The notes under the pieces: generated by a model
Told to the model about the DNA's origin: nothing
What the model saw: the letters and a program-made list of their open reading frames with translations, nothing else
Database searches by the model: none
Assembly (NCBI RefSeq): GCF_001514145.1
Contig: NZ_KQ948660.1
Location: 287,040-351,039, forward strand
Source of the DNA: Streptomyces canus
GTDB lineage: Bacteria; Actinomycetota; Actinomycetes; Streptomycetales; Streptomycetaceae
Length of the DNA stretch: 64,000 nt
Direction of reading: 5' to 3'
Shown: piece after piece, positions 9,396-17,984 of the stretch
How the letters are laid out: each line of letters begins with the position of its first letter
How positions within the stretch are numbered: position 1 is the first letter of the stretch
Program-made: the position numbers and the translations under genes

Positions 9396-9769
9396 GGAAC
9401 TTGCCCCGGACAGCCACTGCCGGCGAGCCATCGGCGGGCGGGCGGTGAGCCTCCTTGTGCGGCGGCGCGGTTCAGTCGTTCGGCGTCCTGGAGATGGCTT
9501 TGGGCCAATTGCCCCCCGGCCCAGTACGCGGCCCGCACCTCCCCCTCCGCGAAGTCCCGGCGCGGCAGACGCGGGCCGAGGGACTCCTCCAAGGCGTGGA
9601 AGTACAGCTCGAACGTGCTCGTCAGTTCGGGGTGGTTCAGCTCGGCACGGCGCACGGCCCGGTTGAGGAGGTCCAGCTCGCCGCCCCGCAGACAGGGAGC
9701 ACGGCCGCGCTCGTACCGGATCAGCTCCAGCACACCCCAGTCGTCGTCGACGCGGCGACCGTCCCGCAT
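9374..9769 (-). CDS. Hypothetical protein, possible gene remnant
   Basis: 131 residues from ATG 9769. The middle is a plausible helical protein (HPELTSTFELYFHALEESLG, then FAEGEVRAAYWAGGQLAQ), but the last 30 residues are low-complexity and overlap the 3' end of the kinase gene. I recognise no family. It could be a real small gene, or the 5' part of a truncated one. Confidence 0.4.
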   Translation of the reverse strand: MRDGRRVDDDWGVLELIRYERGRAPCLRGGELDLLNRAVRRAELNHPELTSTFELYFHALEESLGPRLPRRDFAEGEVRAAYWAGGQLAQSHLQDAERLNRAAAQGGSPPARRWLAGSGCPGQVPQVTGSP

Positions 9770-10073
9770 GCACGGCGCAGGACCGTCACCTGCAACGGGT
9801 CTTCATCTTCCCCTTCGCCTGCGGACGGATCAGTGCAGCTGCGTCAGCTCGGCGCGTTCCCCTTTGTCGCTGGGACCGCGTGAGCCGGCGATCACGGAAA
9901 CGTCACAGGCACCGATCGAGACCGCTCTTCGTCGGGCGCACGGTGGCGGACACACCGGGATGACGGCGTCCACACAGCACATTCCGGCAACAACGCGCCT
10001 TCGCGGCGGTTCGGGTCGGGTGGCACTCAGTACGTTCTGCCGACCTTGGAACGGCGGATCGAGGAGTGCGCGC
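9770..10073. other. 304-bp intergenic region upstream of the peptide-binding lipoprotein
   Basis: No convincing gene. An upstream in-frame extension of the lipoprotein ORF crosses this region, but its translation is Ser/Arg/Thr-rich noise. It should hold the promoter of the gene at 10074; I see no clear operator. Confidence 0.5.
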
Positions 10074-11648
10074 GTGTTCAACCGGAACCGAGTCCTGAGA
10101 AGAGTGGCCGCTGTCGCCTCCATATCCCTGCTGACGGGCTGCGGCATGGTCTCCAGCAGCGCGGGGGCCGACAGGCCGATAGTCGTCGGGACGACCAGTA
10201 CCCCCAGCACCCTCGATCCCGCCGGATCGTGGGACGGCTCCTGGGAACTGTTCCGGAACATCTACCAGACACTGCTCGCCTACCCCAACGGGGCCATCAC
10301 CCCCCAGCCCGACGCTGCCAAGAGCTGTGCCTTCACGGACTCGGGCAACCGCACCTACCGATGTGAGCTGCGCTCCGGCCTGAAGTTCACCGACGGCGAC
10401 ACACTTGACGCACGGGCCGTCAAATACTCCATCGACCGGATCCGGGCCATCAACGCGCCGAGCGGGCCGGCCGGACTCCTCGGCAGCCTCGACCGGGTGC
10501 AGACGCTCGGCGACCACGAGGTGCTGTTCCATCTCAACAAGGCCGACGCCACCTTCCCGCTCGTGCTCGCGACCCCGGCCATGTCGATCGTCGACCCTGA
10601 CGACTACCCCGCCAAGTCGCTGCGCAAGGAGGAGTCGGTGCACGGCTCCGGGCCGTACACGCTCAAGTCCTACGAGGACGGCAGGCAGGCGGAACTGGTC
10701 CGCAATGATCGCTACCACGGTTTCGCCGATCGGCAGAACGACGCGGTGACCATCCGCTACTTCCATGATTCGGCCACGATGGTCGCAGCCCTTCGGTCCG
10801 GGGCGATCGATGTCACCTACCGCGGTCTTGCGGCGTCCGACATCGTCGCCCTGCAGTCCTACAGAACCTCGGACCTGCAACTGATCGACGGAACCGGTAT
10901 CAACATCAACTATCTGGTGTTCAACCCCAAGGCGCCATGGGTCAGGATTCCGGCCGTACGCAAGGCCGTTGCCCAGATCGTGGACCGTCCCGCCATCGCC
11001 TTCAAGGTCTACCAGGGCACCGTCGACCCGCTCTACTCCATGGTCCCGGCCGGGCTGACCGGCCACACCGCCAGTTACTTCGACGCATACGGCGACCCGA
11101 GCGCCTCCAAAGCCCGCAAGATCCTTGCTGACGCCGGCATTACCCAGCGCGTCCCGCTCACCTTCTGGTACACGACCGACCGCTACGGCTCGGAGACTGC
11201 GAAGGAGTTCAAGGAACTCAAGCGGCAACTGGACCGCTCGGGCCTGTTCGCCATCACCCTCAAGAGCCGGCCGTGGAAGACGTATGTCGCCGGTTACCAG
11301 AGGGGCGAGTACCCGGTGTTCGGGCGCGGTTGGTCCCCCGACTTCCCCGACGCCGACAACTTCATCGACCCCTTCGTCGGCGACCACAACACCCTTGGCA
11401 CGCCCTACTCGTCGCCGGTGATCACCGGCAGGCTGCTGCCCGAGTCGCGCGCCGAGAGCGATCGCGGCGCGGCCGTCGGGGACTTCGAGGAGGCCCAGCA
11501 GATCCTCGTCGACGACGCCCGCCTGATCCCGCTCTGGCAGGGGCGGCAGTACATCGCGGCCAGTGACGGCATCTCCGGTGGCGAACAGGTGCTCGACCCT
11601 TCGACGATCATGATGATGTGGGAGCTGCACCGCAAGGTCAGTTGGTGA
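10074..11648 (+). CDS. ABC transporter substrate-binding lipoprotein, family 5 (peptide/nickel type)
   Basis: 524 residues. GTG 10074 has GAGGAG seven bases upstream and gives a good lipoprotein signal ending in the lipobox LLTGC (Cys23). The mature protein has the SBP_bac_5 features: VGTTSTPSTLDPAG near the start, RNIYQTLL, the hallmark LRSGLKFTDGDTLDARAVKYSIDR, and a C-terminal WSPDFPDADNFIDPF. It should sit on the outer face of the membrane and hand oligopeptides or similar ligands to a permease. No permease or ATPase gene is adjacent, so it is an orphan that must share a transporter encoded elsewhere or act as a receptor. Confidence 0.93.
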   Translation: MFNRNRVLRRVAAVASISLLTGCGMVSSSAGADRPIVVGTTSTPSTLDPAGSWDGSWELFRNIYQTLLAYPNGAITPQPDAAKSCAFTDSGNRTYRCELRSGLKFTDGDTLDARAVKYSIDRIRAINAPSGPAGLLGSLDRVQTLGDHEVLFHLNKADATFPLVLATPAMSIVDPDDYPAKSLRKEESVHGSGPYTLKSYEDGRQAELVRNDRYHGFADRQNDAVTIRYFHDSATMVAALRSGAIDVTYRGLAASDIVALQSYRTSDLQLIDGTGININYLVFNPKAPWVRIPAVRKAVAQIVDRPAIAFKVYQGTVDPLYSMVPAGLTGHTASYFDAYGDPSASKARKILADAGITQRVPLTFWYTTDRYGSETAKEFKELKRQLDRSGLFAITLKSRPWKTYVAGYQRGEYPVFGRGWSPDFPDADNFIDPFVGDHNTLGTPYSSPVITGRLLPESRAESDRGAAVGDFEEAQQILVDDARLIPLWQGRQYIAASDGISGGEQVLDPSTIMMMWELHRKVSW

Positions 11649-11939
11649 ATCGGCCGCCCGGCGCTGTTCGCCGGTGCCACCTGATGCGAAGCCGCCTTGC
11701 GCAAAGTGAAAGCGCTCAGGCCGGTGGCCGCAGGTGTTCAGCCGGGGTATCGGGAAACTGGCCGCCGACAGGGAATCCGGGGCGCACGACGAGGACTTCT
11801 TCTTCGTCGAACTGGAACCGGGTGACGCGCTCCATGTGCCGGCCCGCCTGCGCGACACCCTGCACCGCTCCCGGCTGCTCAACCCGGGGGACTGCACGTG
11901 TCACCCGGCCGGTCGGCCGGTCGGTGAGGAAGCACCGCC
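11649..11939. other. Degenerate region between the lipoprotein gene and the sirtuin pseudogene
   Basis: No intact gene. A short hairpin (CCGGCG-CTGTT-CGCCGG, 11658-11674) just after the stop may help terminate transcription. On the plus strand 11734-11900 reads GAHDEDFFFVELEPGDALHVPARL, which resembles a cupin strand pair, but the frame runs into sirtuin antisense sequence. This may be the end of a second broken gene. Confidence 0.35.
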
Positions 11940-12490
11940 TTGTCCACGGGTATGCCCAGCCTGTCGGCCACCGCGGTGAGCGCGGGTCCCAGTTCGAGCT
12001 CGATTCGAGCGACGGCATGTCGATCACCTCGGGTCACGTCCGGGTGATGATCAGCACGGGCTTTCAGGAAGTCTCCGACCTGCCCGTCACTGAGGTCGGC
12101 GTCACCGTCCGGGTTGATACCGGCAGCCACCGGCGCGAAGTCCGGATCGGCCTGCTCCAGCCGACGGGCCACTTCCTTGCGCGAAGTGAGCACGCCACAC
12201 CCGAGGCACACCACCCGCTCCAGGCTGCCGTGGAGTTCCACGACTCCCTCGCTGCCCGCGGCCTGGTGCAGCCCGTCCGCGTTCTGGGTGATCACACCCG
12301 AGAGCAGCCCATGCCGCCCGAAAGCGGCCGTCGCCCGGTGCCCCGCGCCCGCGCACTGCCCGTGAAGTCCTGCTAGAGCATCGGCGTATGGCGGCTCAGG
12401 CTCCCACCCTCACCGCGGTAGTCGGGAATGCCCGACTCCGTGGAGATGCCCGCGCCACTGAGTACAGCTGTGCCGCTGATCGAGGAGCGC
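11940..12490 (-). pseudogene. Decayed Sir2-family NAD-dependent protein deacylase (sirtuin)
   Basis: Reverse-strand fragments match successive parts of a Streptomyces sirtuin. First, LSGAGISTESGIPDYRGEGG then SLSRHTPML (NAD-binding N-terminus, about 12380-12465) ends in an in-frame TAG at 12373-12375. The next match, in another frame, is GHRATAAFGRHGLLSGVITQ followed by NADGLH (catalytic His), VELHGSL and CLGCG (first zinc pair). It continues to INPDGDADLSDGQVGDF and then jumps to KPVLII in a third frame and TRGDRHAVARIELELG...LGIPVD near 11942. So the gene has a nonsense codon, at least two frameshifts, a deletion before the HRA motif, and a deletion of about 65 residues that removed the second zinc pair and part of the NAD pocket. 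It cannot encode an active enzyme. Confidence 0.85.
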
Positions 12491-12664
12491 GCCGTTCGCC
12501 TGGCCGGCCCTGTCGCTCGGGACGTGACAGCTCATGCAGACGCGTGCCGCGTGGCGCCGCTTCCCCCGGTGCGGGAACTCGGCAACCGGCCCGTCCACAT
12601 CGGTGGACTCCAGGGTGGGTCTCTTCTGACATGGGACCTTCCCTCCTCCAGCACTCGCCCATAC

Positions 12665-12681
12665 TCTGACGCCCCGTCAGA
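12665..12681. promoter_or_regulatory. Inverted-repeat operator A (CTGAC-N5-GTCAG) upstream of SDR gene
   Basis: TCTGACG-CCC-CGTCAGA is a perfect 7-bp inverted repeat ending 29 bases before the SDR start. It is the most symmetric of seven matching sites in the window (see operators B to F). Confidence 0.75.
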
Positions 12682-12710
12682 TAATGTGCCAGAGCAGGGA
12701 GGCCGCCGGT

Positions 12711-13499
12711 ATGTCACTTCTCTCCGGGAAGACCGTCGTCGTGTCGGGCGTCGGCGCCGGGCTCGGTCATCAGGTCGCCGCGGCCGTCGTGCGGGACGGC
12801 GGGAACGCCGTGCTGGGGGCGCGGACCGAGGCGAACCTCGCGAAGAGTGCCGTCGAGATCGATCCGGACGGGGCGCACACGGCGTACCGGTCGACGGACA
12901 TCACCGACGAGCAACAGTGCGTGCGGCTCGCGGAGTTGGCGGTGGAGCGGTTCGGGCGGCTGGACGCGGTCGTGCAGGTGGCCGCGTGGGACAGCTACTT
13001 CGGGGGGCTCGAGGACGCGGACTTCGCGACCTGGCAGTCGGTCATCGACGTGAACCTGCTGGGGTCGCTGCGGATGACCCGGGCCTGTCTGCCGGGGCTG
13101 AAGGCGGCGGGCGGCGGTTCGGTGGTGTTCGTCGGGACGCAGTCGGCCGTGGCCGCCCCCTCACAGGTTCGGCAGGCCGCGTACGCCGCCTCGAAGGGGG
13201 CGCTGACCAGCGCGATGTACTCGATGGCGCGGGAGCTCGGACCACACCGGATCCGGGTCAACACCGTATTGCCGGGCTGGATGTGGGGGCCGCCGGTGCA
13301 GGCGTACGTGCAGTTCACGGCGCATACGGAGAAGGTGCCGGAGGCGGACGTACTCAAGCGGCTCACCGACCGGATGGCCCTGCCCGATCTCGCGACCGAC
13401 GGGGATGTGGCGGACGCGACGGTGTTCCTGGCCTCGGACCGGGCGCGGGCGATCACCGGACAGTCGTTGCTGGTCAACGCCGGGGAGCTGATGCGGTGA
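12711..13499 (+). CDS. SDR family NAD(P)-dependent oxidoreductase
   Basis: 262 residues from ATG 12711, preceded by a GGGAGG ribosome site. It has the classical SDR features: the cofactor loop VSGVGAGLGH (residues 11-20), VNLLGS, and a catalytic YAASK with an upstream Ser in VGTQSAVAAP. The C-terminus SLLVNAGELMR matches the cofactor-side tail of the family. It oxidises a hydroxyl or reduces a ketone on an unknown substrate, probably a CoA thioester or its product, since its promoter carries the same operator as the acyl-CoA operons at 36-59 kb. A symporter gene follows 126 bp downstream and may belong to the same pathway. Confidence 0.88.
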   Translation: MSLLSGKTVVVSGVGAGLGHQVAAAVVRDGGNAVLGARTEANLAKSAVEIDPDGAHTAYRSTDITDEQQCVRLAELAVERFGRLDAVVQVAAWDSYFGGLEDADFATWQSVIDVNLLGSLRMTRACLPGLKAAGGGSVVFVGTQSAVAAPSQVRQAAYAASKGALTSAMYSMARELGPHRIRVNTVLPGWMWGPPVQAYVQFTAHTEKVPEADVLKRLTDRMALPDLATDGDVADATVFLASDRARAITGQSLLVNAGELMR

Positions 13500-13625
13500 G
13501 TTCATGTAGGTGAACACAGGCCATCATCACGAATATCTTTACCTCCCCTTGACCCTACACCAGCTTGTCGTGTCCACGCGGTGGCGCCCACGATGAGCGC
13601 CGGGCTGATCCCTGGGAGGGCGCAT

Positions 13626-15191
13626 ATGAACGGTCTCGACTGGGCCGTGCTCATCGGCTATTTCGGCGTGATGGTCGCGATCGGCGTCTGGTCGCACAAA
13701 CGGGTGGACGACGTCAGCGACTTCTTCACGGCCGGCGGCAAGATGCCGTGGTGGCTGTCGGGCATCTCGCACCACATGTCGGGCTACAGCGCGGTGATGT
13801 TCACCGGGTACGCGGGCATCGCCTACACGTATGGCGTCACCTCGTTCGTCACCTGGTCCTTCCCCATCGCACTCGGCATCGCCATCGGCTCGAAGCTGTT
13901 CGCGCCGCGTATCAACCGGCTGCGCTCACGGCTCCATGTGGCTTCCCCACTCGAATACCTCAAGAACCGCTACGACTTGAAGACCCAGCAGGCGCTGGCC
14001 TGGTCGGGCATGCTGCTGAAGATCGTGGACGTGGGTGCCAAGTGGGCCGCGATCGCGACCCTGTTGTCCGTGTTCACCGGGATCTCGCTCAACCAGGGCA
14101 TCCTGATCACCGGCGCCATCACGGCCATCTACTGCACGATCGGCGGTCTGTGGGCCGACGCGCTCACGGAGTTGGGCCAGTTCGTCATCCAACTCCTCGC
14201 CGGTATCGCGATGTTCATCGCCGTCGTCCTCAAGCTCAACGACAAGGGCATCGGCTTCTTCGGCGCCTGGGACGAGCCCGAGCTCAAGGGGCACGGAGAG
14301 CCGCTGGTGGGGCCGTACGGCACGGTCTTCCTGCTCGCCTTCCTCTTCATCAAGCTCTTCGAGTACAACGGCGGCATGCTCAACCAGGCCCAGCGCTACA
14401 TGGCCACGGCGAACGCGCACGAGGCCGAGCGCTCGGCACGGCTGTCGGCGATCCTGTGGCTGGTGTGGCCGGTCGTCCTGTTCTTCCCCATGTGGATGTC
14501 GCCGCTGCTGGTCGAGTCGCAGAAGACGGACGGCTCCGACTCCTACGGCCTGATGACCGAACAGCTGCTCCCGCACGGCCTGTTGGGCCTGGTGATCGTC
14601 GGCTTCTTCTCGCACACGATGGCCATGTGCTCCTCCGACGCCAACGCGATCGCGGCCGTCTTCACCCGGGACTGCGCGCCGGTGGTGTGGCGCAGGGCAC
14701 GCAGCTGGAGCCAGGGTCAGGGCCTGCGGGTCGCGCGCATCACGACGGTCGTCTTCCTCGGCCTGTCGATGGCGGCGGCGACCCAGGTCAACTCGCCCAC
14801 CTTCAAGGACATCATCACGGTGGTCATCAGGTGGGTCGCCGGTCTGATGGGCCCGATGGCGATCCCGATGATGCTCGGCCTGCTCCGCCCCTTCCGCCGC
14901 TCCGGTCCCACGGCCGCGCTCACCAGCTGGTCGATGGGTCTGCTCGCCTTCTGGCTGGTCAACTACCCGATCAGCTGGAACGTCGAGGGCGGTGTCCCGC
15001 TCCAGTACCAGGTCTCGATCCCGCTCGTGGTCTCGCTGATCCTGTACATCCTCGTCGGCTTCATCAAGCCGGAGGACACCCCGGAGCGCCTCGCGATCAT
15101 CGAGAAGATCAACACGGACGGGGACGGGGCGGCGGCCGCGGCGATCCCGACTCCGGTGGGCCCGGCGGACCGTACACCGGTGAAGGACTGA
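13626..15191 (+). CDS. Sodium:solute symporter family (SSS) transporter
   Basis: 521 residues from ATG 13626 with GGGAGGG upstream. About thirteen hydrophobic segments are visible, and the protein opens with DWAVLIGYFGVMVAIGVWSHKR. Typical SSS signatures are present: DFFTAGGKMPWWLSGIS and SHHMSGYSAVMFTGYAGIAYTYG. The family couples inward Na+ flow to uptake of sugars, carboxylates, amino acids or similar solutes; the substrate cannot be read from sequence. Its position after the operator-controlled SDR suggests uptake of a compound that enters the same pathway. A very strong intrinsic terminator closes the unit. Confidence 0.92.
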   Translation: MNGLDWAVLIGYFGVMVAIGVWSHKRVDDVSDFFTAGGKMPWWLSGISHHMSGYSAVMFTGYAGIAYTYGVTSFVTWSFPIALGIAIGSKLFAPRINRLRSRLHVASPLEYLKNRYDLKTQQALAWSGMLLKIVDVGAKWAAIATLLSVFTGISLNQGILITGAITAIYCTIGGLWADALTELGQFVIQLLAGIAMFIAVVLKLNDKGIGFFGAWDEPELKGHGEPLVGPYGTVFLLAFLFIKLFEYNGGMLNQAQRYMATANAHEAERSARLSAILWLVWPVVLFFPMWMSPLLVESQKTDGSDSYGLMTEQLLPHGLLGLVIVGFFSHTMAMCSSDANAIAAVFTRDCAPVVWRRARSWSQGQGLRVARITTVVFLGLSMAAATQVNSPTFKDIITVVIRWVAGLMGPMAIPMMLGLLRPFRRSGPTAALTSWSMGLLAFWLVNYPISWNVEGGVPLQYQVSIPLVVSLILYILVGFIKPEDTPERLAIIEKINTDGDGAAAAAIPTPVGPADRTPVKD

Positions 15192-15232
15192 CCTCGGCCC
15201 CCTTGAAGCACCAGACCTCCTCAAGGCATGTG

Positions 15233-15273
15233 ATCCCCTCAACCACCCGATTCTCCTGGGTGGTTGAGGGGAT
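15233..15273 (+). terminator. Strong intrinsic terminator
   Basis: A perfect 16-bp stem (15233-15248 with 15258-15273) surrounds a 9-nt loop and is followed by TGCTTTT. It lies 42 bases after the symporter stop codon. Confidence 0.93.
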
Positions 15274-15339
15274 TGCTTTTGCCGGATCATTGCCGCCTGT
15301 GTACTTCAGAGTTCCCACAGCTGCTGTGTGATCACTGTC

Positions 15340-17898
15340 ATGAACCTGAGCCACCCCCCAACGGGCGTACGGGCGGCCGCCCTTGCCACCTGCGCCCTGC
15401 TCCTGGTCGCGGGCCGCGCCGATGCCGCCTCACCCGCCCACCCCCACGACCACCTCAGATCAGGGCCGGTCGACCCCACGAGGACCACCGCCGTCACCGC
15501 CCTGACCGCCCAGGACGACGGCGACGGCGGCGACGGCGACGGCACCGACCGCGACGACCCGACGGCCGGGTTCGCCCAGCAGGCCCGTATGAAGACGGCT
15601 CCCGGCGACTCGATCGGCCCCGGCGCGCTGACCCACGCCTACGCGCAGGCAGGGAAGCTGCCGACCGTGCCGACCCGGTGGTCGGAGGTCACGAACGTCC
15701 CGCTCCAGCAGGAGGACAAGGAGTACGCCGACCCCGTCGCCTCGAACTTCGGTTCCGGGTTCGGCCTCGTCAGTGGCCGGGTCTCCTCGCTCGCCGTCGA
15801 CGGGCACACCGTGTACGAGGGCGCCGCCGACGGCGGCCTGTGGCGCTCGGGCGACGACGGGCGGCACTGGAAGCCCCTGTCCGACCAGCAGCAGACCCTC
15901 GCCATGGGCGCCCTGGCCGTGAACCCCGCCGACCACTCCCTGTGGATCGGCACCGGCGAGCCCAGCAACTCCGGCGACTCCTACACCGGCCTCGGCATCT
16001 ACCGCTCCACCGACCGGGGCAACACCTGGAAGCAGGTGGGCAGACGGATCGACGGCAGCATCGTCCCCCGCATCACCTTCGACGGCCGGGGGAACGTCTA
16101 CGCGGCCACCAACGAGGGCGTCCTGCGCCGCGCCGCCGACGACATCACCACCGACTGGACGGTCGCCCTCGCCCCCGGCGACCCGGACACCAGTTGGTCC
16201 TCGGCCGCCACCGACGTCGCCGTACGCCCCGGGACGGGCGGACGGCAGGTGACCGCCGTGATCGCGCGTCAGTTCGTCGCCGCCGGCGACGCGAACGGCG
16301 TTTACCAGTCCGACGACTTCGGAAGACCAGGCACCTGGCACAAGGTCACGGTGACCGGCGACCTGGCAGACGTCACCCCGGGACGGTCGACCCTGTCGTA
16401 CTCGGCCGACGGCCGTGAACTGTTCGCCCTCGTGGGCGACGCCACGAACGGCAGCAGCGACGGCGACGTCTTCCGCTCGGCCACCGGTGACGCGGCCGGG
16501 CCCTGGACGACGGTCGCCGACGAGGACGTCCTCAAGGCATCGGGCGCGCAGAACAGCGACGCGGCCGGCGCCGCCTGGTACAACCAGTACGTCGCCGTGG
16601 ACCCCGCCGACCCCGACCACGTGTACGCGGGCTTCTCCGAGGTGTTCGAGAGCTGGGACGCCGGGAAGACCTGGGCGACCATAGGCCCGTACTGGAACTA
16701 CGGCCTGAAGTGCTACACCAACGGCCTGATAGCGGGCGGCTGCCCGATGACCACCCACGCCGACCAGCACGCCATCGCCTTCGGCCCCGGCCACCGCGTC
16801 TACTTCGGCAACGACGGCGGCGTCTACGAGCGCTCGGCGACCCTGCGTCCTGACCCCGAGCTGCCCTCGAAGGGCTGGACCAACCTCAACCAGGACCTGC
16901 GCACGCTCCAGTACTATGACGCCGCCTACGGGACCGACCCGAAGACCGGCGCCCTGTCCACGTGGGGCGGCACCCAGGACAACGGCAACGTGCTGAGCCT
17001 GCCCGGCGCCCGGGAGCTGTACCAGCCCTCGGGCGGCGACGGCGGTTTCGTCCTCGTCGACCCGGCCGATACCGATCGCGCCGTCAACGAGTACGTCGAC
17101 CTGGACATGAGCCTGACCACCAACGGCGGCCGCTCCGACGGCACCACGCCCTCCTTCACCGGCATCTCCCCGGCCTGCGACTGGAACGCCGACCTCAAGG
17201 GCTGCGACCCGGGCCCCGAGTTCATCGCCCCCTACACCTCCGACACCGCCGACGTGAACCACTGGGTCGCGGGCGGCCGTTACGTGTGGGACAACGCCGG
17301 CAAGGGCTGGGACACCCGCTGCACCGCCGACTCCTGCGACTGGACCGCCGTCCACGACACCGGCGAGGACCACTCCGTCACCGCCCTCGGCGTGAACGGC
17401 TCCGTGACGTACGCGGGCTGGGAGGACTGGAGCGGCGAGCAGTACGCCAGCGGCATCGACACCGACGCGGGCGGCACCTGGCACCGGCTCACCGCGCCGC
17501 TGCCGAACCGGTACGTCACCTCGCTCACCGTCGACCCGCGCGACGCCCGCCATGTCTGGGCCACGTACGGCGGCTTCACCCGCTCCTACGTCTCCGGCGC
17601 GGGCGAGGGCCACGTCTTCGAGAGCACCGACGGCGGCACCACCTGGGCCGACCGCACCGGCGACCTGCCGGACGCGCCGGCCGGGGCGCTCGCCCTGTGG
17701 CACGGCCACGTGGTCGTCGGCACGGACGTCGGCGTCTTCGCCGCCGCGCCGACCGCGACCGGCTCGTACACCTGGTACCGGCTCGGCGGCGCACTGCCGC
17801 ACGCCGGAATCGTCTCCCTGGACGTCTCCCCCGACGGCGGACGCCTCCTGGTGGCGACACACGGACGTGGACTCTGGTCCGCGCAGGCACCGCTGTAA
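15340..17898 (+). CDS. Secreted BNR/Asp-box beta-propeller protein
   Basis: 852 residues. A signal-like N-terminus (AALATCALLLVAGRADA) precedes a disordered Asp/Gly stretch, then a large propeller. Asp-box motifs recur: SGDDGRHW, STDRGNTW, SWDAGKTW and STDGGTTW. This fold is shared by sialidases, GH74 xyloglucanases and sortilin (VPS10) domains; I see no clear catalytic signature that selects one. It is probably exported and may bind or cut a polysaccharide. ATG 15340 is used; GTG 15328 is in frame, and neither has a clear ribosome site, so the message may be leaderless. It stands alone between two strong hairpins. Confidence 0.8.
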   Translation: MNLSHPPTGVRAAALATCALLLVAGRADAASPAHPHDHLRSGPVDPTRTTAVTALTAQDDGDGGDGDGTDRDDPTAGFAQQARMKTAPGDSIGPGALTHAYAQAGKLPTVPTRWSEVTNVPLQQEDKEYADPVASNFGSGFGLVSGRVSSLAVDGHTVYEGAADGGLWRSGDDGRHWKPLSDQQQTLAMGALAVNPADHSLWIGTGEPSNSGDSYTGLGIYRSTDRGNTWKQVGRRIDGSIVPRITFDGRGNVYAATNEGVLRRAADDITTDWTVALAPGDPDTSWSSAATDVAVRPGTGGRQVTAVIARQFVAAGDANGVYQSDDFGRPGTWHKVTVTGDLADVTPGRSTLSYSADGRELFALVGDATNGSSDGDVFRSATGDAAGPWTTVADEDVLKASGAQNSDAAGAAWYNQYVAVDPADPDHVYAGFSEVFESWDAGKTWATIGPYWNYGLKCYTNGLIAGGCPMTTHADQHAIAFGPGHRVYFGNDGGVYERSATLRPDPELPSKGWTNLNQDLRTLQYYDAAYGTDPKTGALSTWGGTQDNGNVLSLPGARELYQPSGGDGGFVLVDPADTDRAVNEYVDLDMSLTTNGGRSDGTTPSFTGISPACDWNADLKGCDPGPEFIAPYTSDTADVNHWVAGGRYVWDNAGKGWDTRCTADSCDWTAVHDTGEDHSVTALGVNGSVTYAGWEDWSGEQYASGIDTDAGGTWHRLTAPLPNRYVTSLTVDPRDARHVWATYGGFTRSYVSGAGEGHVFESTDGGTTWADRTGDLPDAPAGALALWHGHVVVGTDVGVFAAAPTATGSYTWYRLGGALPHAGIVSLDVSPDGGRLLVATHGRGLWSAQAPL

Positions 17899-17900
17899 CG

Positions 17901-17943
17901 GGTCGGGGGCGGGCATCCGGTCACGGGATGCCCGCCCCCGACC
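17901..17943. terminator. Bidirectional hairpin terminator
   Basis: A perfect 18-bp stem (17901-17918 with 17926-17943) and a 7-nt loop lie between convergent genes. There is no T-tract, as is common in Streptomyces. Confidence 0.9.
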
Positions 17944-17984
17944 GCGGTCCTGTGGACGACGTGCTGAGGGCGATCGGGTGGACG

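Noticed and set aside
12388..12669. Small ORFs on both strands upstream of the SDR gene
   Set aside because: They are alternative frames through the 5' part of the broken sirtuin gene and the SDR promoter, and have no similarity of their own.
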